19,473 bases of DNA from Smittium culicis (taxonomy: Eukaryota; Kickxellomycota; Harpellomycetes; Harpellales; Legeriomycetaceae), in assembly GCA_001970855.1 (NCBI GenBank), contig LSSN01000348.1:1243-20715 (forward strand). The letters are read 5' to 3'. The translations under genes were made by a program, and so were the position numbers. The notes beneath the pieces were generated by a model that saw only the letters and a list, made by a program, of their open reading frames with translations, did no database searches and was not told where the DNA came from. Each line of letters begins with the position of its first letter. The stretch's first letter is position 1. Shown piece by piece: positions 11,254 through 19,473 of this stretch.

Positions 11254-11597
11254 AACAAGTGGTTCAACCGACATAGTTTCTAGTGTTATAATGTTTCAAT
11301 GGAATTACGCGTGATTTGTTTATATAGTAAAATTGCTTTAGCAATCTATAGTTATGGGGTGCTACATAATCATAGTGACAGAGTAATTAGCTAGATATAA
11401 AAACGCAAAAGCTTGGGATAGATAGCTAAATATAATTGGAATAACATTAAATGAATCAATTTTTATAATCAAATTATTGGATATACAAATGTAATATAGA
11501 GAGACTATTTGCTGATTTACAGGGTGTGTTTTGTGCTAATGATTGATGACAGCTATATTTGGAATTCAGAGCTAATTAATGCAACCATTTAAATAAT

Positions 11598-11936
11598 TGA
11601 TTCGCGATAATTAGTTTCAGGGCTTTTCGAACAGCGGTGTCCAATAAAGTAAGTGGCTTTTAAAGTTCTGCGGATAATGATTTGAGATCAAAGAATAATG
11701 TGCGGGATCGGTATAGCGAGGTACAAATGAAATTGGCGGGAACGAATGTTATACAAAAAGCAACGAAGAGCTTAAAAGGATCGAAGATACCAAACGAAAA
11801 TCAAGTCCAAAGATTATCTCTATCGTCGAGCGATCCGCTCAAAGCGGCAATTGTAATTGATGGACTTGCATTAATTTGGTTTGCGTCGGCTATACTAATT
11901 TCGTTTTCGCTGACTTTTTATGTTGTGACTGATTAA
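11598..11936 (+). CDS. Unrecognised frame with C-terminal hydrophobic segment, partial or broken
   Basis: The uninterrupted part is 11661-11936, a frame of 91 codons between stops. It is basic and polar at first (RDRYSEVQMKLAG, IQKATKSLKGSKIP), then DPLKAAIVIDGLALIWFA and a run of hydrophobic residues ending TFYVVTD, which looks like one membrane-spanning helix close to the C-terminus. About two thirds of its codons start in a purine, as in real genes here. The same frame continues upstream to 11598 across a single TAA near 11658-11660 (AFRTAVSNKVSGF). There is no ATG at a sensible start, so it may be a 3' exon with unseen upstream exons, or a pseudogene. The opposite strand is also largely open, so the coding strand is not settled. 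I do not recognise the product. Confidence 0.3.
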
Positions 11937-12035
11937 AAAAAGGTGTGGAACTTGCAAAATTATTATATAGGGCTTCTCCCCACTACTTGCAAAATGTTTT
12001 ATTAAAGGGTTATTTTTAGGGATAGATGGGATTGT

Positions 12036-12233
12036 GTGTTAATGTGGAGAGGCAGAAGCCTTAGAAAGTATGCAATAAAAAAAAGAAGAAAAACTAAAAA
12101 ACGAGCTTGGTGGAGAGACCGCTTGCAGATGAACATTTATATTATTGCACTTCAGAAAAGGGTACATCAAATTTGGAAGGGGCTGGGGTGTGCGAGTGTG
12201 GTTAAGAGAGGGACGAATAGATATCTAAGCTAG
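12036..12233 (+). other. Short basic frame, unrecognised
   Basis: A frame of 65 codons, strongly basic at its start (KKRRKTKKRAWWRDR), opens with GTT/ATG-like sequence and ends in TAG. Two + frames are partly open here, and neither resembles a family I know. It follows the hydrophobic-tailed frame by about 100 bp on the same strand and may be part of the same decayed gene. Chance cannot be excluded. Confidence 0.15.
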
Positions 12234-12423
12234 GTGACTTGAGCATGTTTTTTATTATAGAAAGGCTGGGGGATCTAGTTTTTGACAGCTTTTTTTATTA
12301 TTTTTTTAGCGAGCTTGCGCAATTAGTTTTTTGACACGATAATTGCGAAATTTAGTAGTCCAAAAAACGTTATTATTATTCTAATGACACAGCAGTGTGT
12401 GGCCAAGCATTTGTTGGCTTTGT

Positions 12424-12901
12424 TGACTCTTTAAGCTTTTTAATTTTACCCATTTTATGCAAGAAAAATCTTGTCAAGGCTGGAGTTATAAAGATCAATT
12501 GGGAGTGGAAAAATTGATTATTAATAAACTAGTGACAATTCATCAAAGCTCATATGCTCATATGCTCATAAGCCAATCCGCAATCAATTGAATAAAAGCA
12601 AAAAATCAACTCATTGTTTTGATTTTTGATTTGGTTTCTGGTTTGGAGGGATATAAAAGCTAAGACCTTCCCCGCCCTCATGATTTGTGCAACATAAAAA
12701 ATCCGCGAAAATTGTTTCTCAAATATCATTAAACTTTATCTCTTTTATAATAGGTACTAATAATTAATTCTATAATTTCGCAAACTATATCTTTTAACAA
12801 GACTCGTACATTATATTTATAAGTCCTTCTATTCCCATTTCTTTTTTCAAATTCTATACTCATTCCTTCTTATTTTATCTATTTATAGTATATCCTTTAC
12901 C
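12424..12901 (+). promoter_or_regulatory. Probable promoter of saccharopine dehydrogenase
   Basis: In order: TGACTC at 12424-12429, the core of the Gcn4/bZIP site used in fungal amino-acid general control; three tandem 8-bp units GCTCATAT, GCTCATAT, GCTCATAA at 12548-12571; CCAAT at 12573-12577; TATAAAAG at 12652-12659; and a CT-rich leader from about 12790 up to the ATG at 12902. The TATA box lies about 245 bp before the ATG, so either the leader is long or it contains an unspliced or intron segment. General amino-acid control of this lysine gene is an inference. Confidence 0.5.
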
Positions 12902-14230
12902 ATGGCTCAAAATAACTCTGTACACCTTTGGCTCCGCAAGGAAACCAAGCCTCTAGAACACAGAACCGTTCTCTCTCCTGATGTTGCAAAGTACTTGATT
13001 GAACAAGGTACCTACTCCTCCCATTATTTAAACTCTTCATATTCCTAAGCTTACTTTCATAGCCTATCCTGTTATCTATCATGTTCTAATTTCTTCTAAT
13101 TTTTATTTATATAATACTAGGTTTCAAGATAACCGTTGAAAAATGCGATGATCGCATTTTTAAAATCGAAGACTTTGAAGAAGCTGGTTGCCAAATCGTA
13201 GAAACAGGAACTTGGAGAACCGCCCCTCTTGATACTATCATTATTGGTCTTAAAGAACTCCCTGAAAACGACTTCACCCCGCTACCACACAAGCACATCA
13301 TGTTTGCACATTGCTACAAGCAGCAAACTGGCTGGAAAGAAGTTATGAAAAGATTCATCGAAGGAAAGGGTACATTATATGACCTTGAGTTCTTACTTGA
13401 CGACAACAACAGAAGAGTCGCTGCTTATGGATTTTATGCTGGATTTACTGGCTCTGCCGTTGGTATCAATTCATGGTGCCACCAAATAATCTCACCAAAT
13501 GAAAAAATGCCCCCAATCCAACCTTACTCCCATGAGGACATTCTTATTGCCGAACTCAAGGATAAAATTGCAAAGGTAGGAAGAGCTCCAAAGATCCTTG
13601 TTATCGGTGCTCTTGGTAGATGCGGCTCTGGCGCTGTTTCTCTAGCAAGAAAAGCTGGTGTTCCAGAAGAAAACATAATCAAGTGGGATATGGCCGAAAC
13701 TGCCAAAGGTGGCCCCTTCAAAGAAATAATCGACGCTGACATTTTCATTAATTGCATCTATCTCACCTCCAAGATTCCTCCTTTCGTCAACCAGGACTTG
13801 ATTAATGACCCAAACAGAAACTTATCTGTCATCATTGACGTTTCCTGCGATCCAAACAGCCCTAACAACCCCGTCCCAATTTATGACACATGGTCATCAT
13901 TTGCTGATCCTCTTCTTGATATCAAAACAACGTAAGCTCTCTAAATTTTCTTCTTCGTCTGCTTATACCCCCATTACCCAAAATAACCCTTTCGTAAAAT
14001 TGATAAATCTTAATTTTTTATTATTGCTCTTTGACATTTATAGTTCCGGAAAACCTCTTAAATTATGTGCAATTGACCATCTTCCATCCATGCTTCCCCG
14101 CGAATCTTCGATTATGTTCTGCAAAGATCTTTTACCAAGTCTCTTGAATCTGACTGATATCGAAACTTACCCAGTATGGGCAAGAGCCAAAAAACTTTTC
14201 TTGGAAAAATCCAATGAAGCGCTCGCTTAA
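12902..14230 (+). CDS. lys1: Saccharopine dehydrogenase (NAD+, L-lysine-forming), three exons
   Basis: Catalyses the last step of the fungal alpha-aminoadipate pathway: saccharopine plus NAD+ and water gives L-lysine, 2-oxoglutarate and NADH. Exons 12902-13007, 13121-13931 and 14044-14230; introns of 113 and 112 nt, phases closing to 367 aa (yeast Lys1 is 373). The N-terminal half begins [18 protein letters not shown] and has the catalytic pair Lys80 (GLKELP) and His99 (FAHCYK), matching Lys77 and His96 of the yeast enzyme. The dinucleotide-binding fold shows [13 protein letters not shown] at about 196-208. The last exon supplies [14 protein letters not shown]. It ends in EALA and lacks the peroxisomal -SRL tail known from yeast Lys1, so a cytosolic enzyme is likely. 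It converges on the Efg1 gene. Confidence 0.97.
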
Positions 14231-14742
14231 TATGCGAACCAATAAACAAAAGTTTAAAAAAAACAACTTAAAAATAGTAAAAAACACCTCCCTCAAAATT
14301 AATCCACTATTTTGATAATACCAACAAAAAAAAAAAGGATCCATCTTTACAATAATGAAATAAAATCAAACCTTTGATCATTTTTATTTTTAATTTCATA
14401 TAATTGCATTTAACCTACATAATAAAATTTCATCGTCCCTCATAAATACACACATATTTTAAAGCTTGGCCTATTTTTTACTACTGGTGCGAATAATATT
14501 TCTTACAATTTTAGATCAATAACTCTCAACATTTTTATGTCTGATGATTAAAAGATAATATTAGTATTAATCTAAAAATATCGAATTTATTTATATATAC
14601 TATATTTAAACTGAAATAGTTTTAAAAGCAACTAAATATCTATTGTTAGCCGAACGAGTAAAGATTAATAATACGTTTGAAATCACGATCGAATTGTTAT
14701 GCTGTAGCTTGTTCGAATTTTTGTCTTTGTTTTATTTTTTTT
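14231..14742. other. Intergenic space between convergent genes
   Basis: About 510 bp holding the 3' ends of saccharopine dehydrogenase (+) and Efg1 (-). It is AT-rich, with several AATAAA-like sequences and a T-run (14732-14744) overlapping the Efg1 stop codon. No gene, tRNA or repeat family is seen. Confidence 0.6.
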
Positions 14743-16117
14743 TTACAGGTCAAAGAACTCGTCATTCTCAATCGAATTAGAGTTAGCAACTGGAGTACCA
14801 TCCTCATCAACGCGACCAAGCAAATCAGCGTTAACTCCGTCACTGCCAACACCAACACCAGCGCTTTTACCGCCTCCTATGTTATCGATTCCCAGGATCG
14901 CATTAACTCGTTTCTTGATCTCGTTGCGCTCGTCAGCACTTACGTTTCGCGCATCTAGCGGGAGTTTGCTGGTGCTCATGGCCGTCCTGATTTTCTCCCT
15001 GATTTCGACGAGTTTCGAGTTTGCCAGGTTGCGCTTGTACACAGAACCGCCAGTTTCGTCGACATCGTCCAGCTTCTTGTCTGTTGGGTACAGCGACATG
15101 TACTTGTACTTGTTTGGGAAAAACTATATAACCGAAACAATATGTTATCGTATATTTTCAATAACTAAATGCCCAAGTTATGGGAGCAAAGTCTTGATTT
15201 GATTTTTCCAATTTTTAATTTTTTTTTTTATAAGGAAATAGTAGAGTAAGGAAATAAAAATAAGTAGGAATTTACGATAGTGTAGTTCAGGTCAATGAAT
15301 AGCTCGTATCTTTCGCTCTCTAAATCTTTCTTCTTGCTGCTACTGCTGTCGGACTCTTCAAGCTTCTTTTCGACCTTCTTCAACATGCTCGAAATATTCT
15401 GTCTCTCTAATAATCATTATATATATATATATTTTTTAGAAATGCAAGTTAATTGATAGTATATATTTATTGTCATTTCAGAAATTGTATAAATATAGTG
15501 TGTAAATAAGCGCAAAAAAAAAAAAAAAACAGCACTAGAGAAAAAAAAAGGGGGAGGGGGCATTAAAAAAAGCGATTGACAAGTATGTCTGTTTAAGTGC
15601 GATGTTTGAATAGGTAGAATTTGCGTATGAGTAAAAGCCAGTTAATACCAGGCGAAAAAAAAATTAAAATTAAAATTAAAATTAAAAATAAAAATAAAAA
15701 TAGAGGAACGTTGAAATTTTTTACCAAAAAACTTGATTCTGTGGTACTTCTTAGCATTCTCCTTCTCGGCATTATTTGATTCAAGCTGCGCCTTCTTCAA
15801 AAGCAGCCCTTTCTGCTCGCGCTCCAAATCGACCATTTTTACTGCTGGTATATCCCTCTATAACACAAACGTTTTGAAAAGGTTAAAAGTTGATTATGGT
15901 TCATCGCCTAATATAATACGAATAAAGTAAAAAAAAAAATAACAGGGAAATTTACTTTTGCTATGAACCGGCTAATGTCGCGCAATCGCTTCCGAATTTG
16001 CGCAAGATTTTTTGGCTCCGCTTTCGTATTCTCGGTGGCGCTCTTGTGCTTTGGCTTCCCTTTAGTATACGGCTTGCTGCCATCGTACTTGAAATCGCGC
16101 ATCATTTGTTTCCCCAT
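14743..16117 (-). CDS. efg1: rRNA-processing protein Efg1, four exons
   Basis: Nucleolar protein of early 40S subunit assembly, needed for 18S rRNA maturation in yeast. Exons on the - strand: 16117-15956, 15857-15725, 15406-15276, 15123-14743; introns of 98, 318 and 152 nt with GT-AG ends, phases closing to 268 aa (yeast Efg1 is 233). The family domain runs from about residue 39: LAQIRKRLRDISRFIAK, RDIPAVKMVDLEREQKGLLL, AKKYHRIKFFERQ, a basic coiled-coil segment LKKVEKKLEE, then ELFIDLNYTIFFPNKYKYMS LYP (residues joined across exons 3 and 4). The tail is variable, with a glycine-rich stretch and an acidic end DEFFDL. The third intron position falls inside the conserved YT-FFP motif, which supports the splice model. 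It is unrelated to the Candida transcription factor also called EFG1. Confidence 0.93.
15654..15702. repeat. Short AT tandem repeat in the second Efg1 intron
   Basis: Repeats of an AAAATT unit pass into AAAAAT units inside the 318-nt intron 15407-15724. The same intron also holds an A-run with a GGGGGAGGGGG tract (about 15515-15560), making it by far the longest intron in the window. It probably grew by simple-sequence expansion. Confidence 0.8.
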
Positions 16118-16863
16118 GCCTCTTTTTATTTATTTATTTTATTGTCTATTGAACTGAGTCGCTCCTCTTTTTCTATTTTTTGCTTTTTTTTTAGCGGTTA
16201 TGTTTATTTTACAAACGGACGGAGTTGCGATAGTGTAGCTGGAGATTTTTCGAGAATAAATCTTTTTGATTTTTTTCCTAAATAAAAAAAAAATGAGGGA
16301 GGATAATTTTCTAGTCGAAAAAATAATTAAAAGTTGCTAGCCAAAAAAAAAAATAGTATTTAGGAAATTTTTAATTACATTAAAAAATCAAAGCTTTATG
16401 TAAAAAATTTTTTTTTTTTACTTTTTGAAGCAAATGGCAGCAGTAAAAAAGTCATTATTATTGGCTGATCAGATTCAGTTCTAACTAGCTAAAAAAAAAA
16501 AGTGTAGGAAAAAAGAAATAATTATCGCTTATATTTCTCTAACGTTGAAGTAAAGTGTCATTTTTTGGCTAAAAAAATATCTATGATACATTCAAGTTTG
16601 GTTTAGTCACTTATACTATTATCAAAATACGTTTCAGATAGCTCTTACTGCTTATTAGTTTCGTAAAATTATTATAGCACTAGTATAATATAATTACATT
16701 TACAGTTAGTACACAGGAAGAAAAAATAATGACATATAAGAAAAAATATTAATAAGAACCCAAAAGAACAATGGCGAACAGAGAGAAAAAAAATTTCCAA
16801 TATTAATTTATATATAATTTCTAAGATTAAAAACAAAAATAAAAGAATTTTTAAATATCGACT
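16118..16863. other. Intergenic region between Efg1 and eIF2A
   Basis: About 750 bp, AT-rich with many A and T runs. It should contain the Efg1 promoter next to 16118 and the eIF2A 3' end next to 16863. TTGGCTA/TAGCCAA-type hexamers recur (near 16338, 16461 and 16567) but do not assemble into a clear element. I see no gene here. Confidence 0.55.
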
Positions 16864-19158
16864 CTACTGTTTAGTAGGATTACATTCTTCCATCTGTTTT
16901 ATAACTAAGCTTCTGGAGGCGATTTTATTCTGTTGGGCTTCGTTAAGAACTTCGCCGGAATCTCGTTTTTTCATTAAAGTATCAATTTGGCGGAGCTTTC
17001 TTTGCAGAACTAGGAACCTTTTAACTGCTGGATTACTTTGAGATGGGCTTTTGTTGCCTTCAGGTGATTCATTTTCTTTACCTGGTACTGGTGATCCGAA
17101 TTTTTGATTCCCGCCTTGTTGTGGTGACGAGTTTGAGCTTTGAGTATGAGGTTTACTGTTTTTAACAGATAGTTTTCCTTCATCGTTATTTCCCCTATCC
17201 TTTTGTCCTTGATTATTAGATTTTTGCGAATTTTCCTTGTTTTGTTGGTCTTTTTTCGAGTTTTTGTCGGGATTTCCTCCTTTCTGTTGCCCATTTTCAG
17301 CTTGTTGCTTTGCTGGTTTAGGCGACCTTGTTGGCTTAGCTTTTGGAGGAGGTGCACCTGGAATATAGCGCGTTTGTGTAGGAGGTGTGTATGCCTTAGA
17401 ACCTCCGGTTGTATCTTCACCAGCTCTTTGAGATAACGATACAGGAGCTGTAGGTCCGCTTGATGGGCCATTTCTTGCATGTGGAGGCCGGTAAGCACCA
17501 ACAGGTTTAGTAGATGTTGGCGGAGCCTTATTACCTACATTTTCGATGTATATGCTAATGTCTTGTGGAAGGGGGTCGAGTTTACCACGTTGGGGGTAGT
17601 TCGAAACGTCAGAAGGTCGCCATTGAACATCATAGAGTTCATTTATGGCTCTACTATGCACCAAATTGCCTGAATAATGCCAAATTTTAAATCCGTTGTC
17701 AACGCGTAATCTAGGACTAAGAGTTGCTGCTAATAAGTATCTTCCGCATGGCGACCAATTACATATAGTTGATCCGTGTGCGTTGATAGATTTCACAAGC
17801 TTTCTCTTTTTGTAATCCCACAAATCAACATGCCCTGACAAGTTTCCGAAGCCTGCAATAGCTAAGACTCTACCTTGTGGGTTGAATTTAACCATATTTC
17901 TTGGCTCAATTCCAAAGCAAAATATTTCATTAGCTTTATTGTCAAATAAAGATATTTTTGCAGGCATGTATCCATAAATAACAACAAATTCCTTTTCGAT
18001 AGGGTTCCATACAACATCGTGTATGGGACCTTCCTTGTTCAAAGGAACTCTACAGTCGAAGTTGCCGACAATAGACATGTAATAAAGGTTGGTTTCACCA
18101 TAGTAACTTTTTCCAGTGTTATCGACGTCAGTGTGGGTAAGAGCAAGCAGTGATGTCCCTAAACAACATATAAAGATAAGATCAAAAATTTTATTTATAG
18201 CGTAATTATAATTAGAAACATTTTTCTGTATTAATAAATTATTAGATTAAGGGAATTGAAAATAGTAGAATTACCTAAGCTATGCCACATGAATTCGACT
18301 TTTTCAGCTTTGTAAAATGATTTATTTGATATTGGTTGGTTGAAAATGCCTAGTTTGTACAATCTAATAGCGGCAGGTTTGCCTTTGCGTTCAGGGATAA
18401 ATGCGGCAACTAGCGGGGACAATCCTGGAGAAATAGAAAAAGATTTGATTCCTTCAATATTTAGCTTCATATCAGGAGAAGTTGTTCCCATACTGGCAGT
18501 GGGTTTAAAGAAGTGGACGTTGTTGGTAACTAGCTGGGCACAGAAGGATTCATCTTCTGGCCATTGTAATTGCCAGGAAACGCTACTTTTTTGAGTGAAT
18601 GAACCTAGTAGCTCACCGGTGTCGGTTTTAAAGACTTTGAGATTTCGATGTTGAGCATCTTCAGTGGATTTGATAAACCGTTCATAGGTCATCATATAAT
18701 TTCCTTTAGGGGAGAAAGATATTTCAACAACATTCTTTTCATGGATTTCAGAGATTATTTTATAATCACTAGCAGATAGAATAGAAATGCTGGTGGAGGT
18801 GGACCAAGCCAAGTATCTACCATCAGGGCTATATTTCATAATCTTGACTTCCAAGCCTTCTCTACAAGTGAATAGTTTATTAAAGGACAGTTAGTATCAA
18901 ATGACAAAAGAGATCAAAATAGAGCGTGACAATGAAAAGCTAATAGAATGTAATTAAGTAAGTGGGAGGTTTAAAGTAACCTTTTGATTCCTGGAACTAG
19001 ATCTGAGCTAGGGGGGCCCTTGTAGACACCAAAATCTCGTAGAGCATGGTCTATTATAGTAAATTTAAGATATGGGAGAGATGGAAGTGTATAGAAGGAA
19101 AAGAGGAAGCTAGCAGGCGCAACTTACATAAAAACTGGGTGGGGGCTTGTTCTGTCAT
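16864..19158 (-). CDS. Eukaryotic translation initiation factor 2A (eIF2A), four exons
   Basis: Non-canonical initiation factor that binds 40S subunits and can bring Met-tRNA to the start codon without GTP. Exons on the - strand: 19158-19128, 19050-18981, 18861-18275, 18158-16864; introns of 77, 119 and 116 nt, phases closing to 660 aa (yeast homologue 642). The first exons give MTEQAPTQFLY, HALRDFGVYKGPP. The nine-bladed WD-like propeller spans about residues 12-445, with YSPDGRYLAWS, KSFYKAEKVEFMW, SYYGETNLYY, GPIHDVVWNP, GYMPAKISLFD, GFGNLSGHVDLWD and SPRLRVDNGFKIWHYSG as family signatures. GAYRPPHAR at about 450 begins a disordered Q/N/K/P-rich stretch, and the end (about 605-655) is a charged helix, LVLQRKLRQIDTLMKKRDSG, as in other eIF2A. 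The donor of intron 2 (GTTACT) is weaker than the others. Confidence 0.95.
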
Positions 19159-19473
19159 TATTCTCGTAGTGGGGAGGGGGAGAGGGCACTATTAGGTAGA
19201 TAAAATAGGAAAGAGAGATAGAGGGAATATATTTACGTCTACAGGGTGAAGACCTTGACTTTATAGAGCCTGGAAGAAAAGCTTAGAAGAGTATCTAATA
19301 GATAAAAAACAACAAAAAAAAAACGCAAAACTTTCAGCCAACTGGGATTTAGGCTTTATTTGTTGTTTAGCTACTATTAAGCCCTTTTGCAAATTATGCC
19401 AACGCTGTAAAATTTTTACTATGCTTTTTGGATGGCTTTATTCGACTGAAGTGCTTTCTCGGGCACTGCTAGT
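19159..19473 (-). promoter_or_regulatory. Probable promoter and leader of eIF2A
   Basis: Read on the - strand, CTCTATAAAGT (19258-19268) is a TATA-like box about 105 bp before the ATG at 19158. Between them the transcribed strand is rich in C and T (CCTCTCCCCCTCCCC near 19168-19186), as before other genes here. From 19270 to the window edge I see AT-rich DNA and no further gene. Confidence 0.45.

Larger units (their letters stand above)
10189..12901. other. Long intergenic region with fossils and the lysine gene promoter
   Basis: About 2.7 kb without an intact known gene. It holds the pyruvate kinase 3' end, two diverged copies of a repeat with coding traces (10399-10807), a GC-richer patch at 10988-11100 open in several frames but unrecognised, a perfect hairpin with a TATA-like sequence after it (11190-11253), coding-like frames at 11598-12233, and the saccharopine dehydrogenase promoter (12424-12901). 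Between 11280 and 11590 I see nothing. Confidence 0.6.

Noticed and set aside
10988..11267. Possible gene in the GC-richer patch (frames on both strands)
   Set aside because: Several frames are partly open, as expected from GC-richer sequence; none carries a motif I recognise or a plausible start and splice pattern.
17010..17501. 163-codon alternative frame on the - strand within the eIF2A tail
   Set aside because: It is a shifted reading of the Q/N/K-rich low-complexity part of eIF2A, where codon repetition keeps other frames open.

Overview
The window looks like nuclear DNA of a fungus. It is very AT-rich (often above 70% AT between genes) and its genes are broken by short GT-AG introns of 74-318 nt. 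One gene is LYS1-type saccharopine dehydrogenase, the last step of the alpha-aminoadipate lysine pathway, which is essentially a fungal pathway. The lineage cannot be fixed from the sequence; an AT-rich early-diverging fungus with repeat-laden intergenic space (for example Harpellales-like) is my guess only.

Six complete protein genes can be rebuilt exon by exon with all reading phases closing: (1) copper chaperone for Cu/Zn superoxide dismutase, + strand, 2588-3858, five exons, 256 aa; (2) a small Cdc25-like/rhodanese phosphatase of the Ych1/Ibp1 type, - strand, 4236-4847, three exons, 145 aa; (3) pyruvate kinase, + strand, 8567-10188, two exons, 515 aa; (4) saccharopine dehydrogenase, + strand, 12902-14230, three exons, 367 aa; (5) the rRNA-processing protein Efg1, - strand, 14743-16117, four exons, 268 aa; (6) translation initiation factor eIF2A, - strand, 16864-19158, four exons, 660 aa. 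They are ordinary housekeeping genes: copper delivery, glycolysis, lysine synthesis, ribosome assembly and translation. No operon-like or pathway linkage is seen. Genes 1/2 and 4/5 are convergent pairs; 5/6 lie in tandem on the - strand.

The long spaces between genes are the unusual part. The left edge is a perfect trinucleotide array of 50 ATA units. Around 1.65-2.2 kb are islands with coding-like composition but no intact frame. At 5.2-6.1 kb is a family of about 240-bp AT-rich elements with imperfect terminal inverted repeats starting GGGAGA: two full copies in inverted orientation and a third partial copy. At 7.5-8.0 kb is a disabled reading frame that resembles successive Myb/SANT repeats. 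At 10.4-10.8 kb two diverged direct copies of one sequence carry remnants of a protein-coding element. At 11.6-12.2 kb there are unexplained coding-like frames, one ending in a hydrophobic segment. Promoter-like elements (TATA, CCAAT, a Gcn4-type TGACTC core, CT-rich leaders) precede the pyruvate kinase, saccharopine dehydrogenase and eIF2A genes.

I found no tRNA, rRNA, CRISPR array or intact transposase, and no clear new multi-gene system. The most useful results are the full exon models, including the copper-binding first domain of the chaperone that a long antisense frame hides, and the decayed repeat families between genes.
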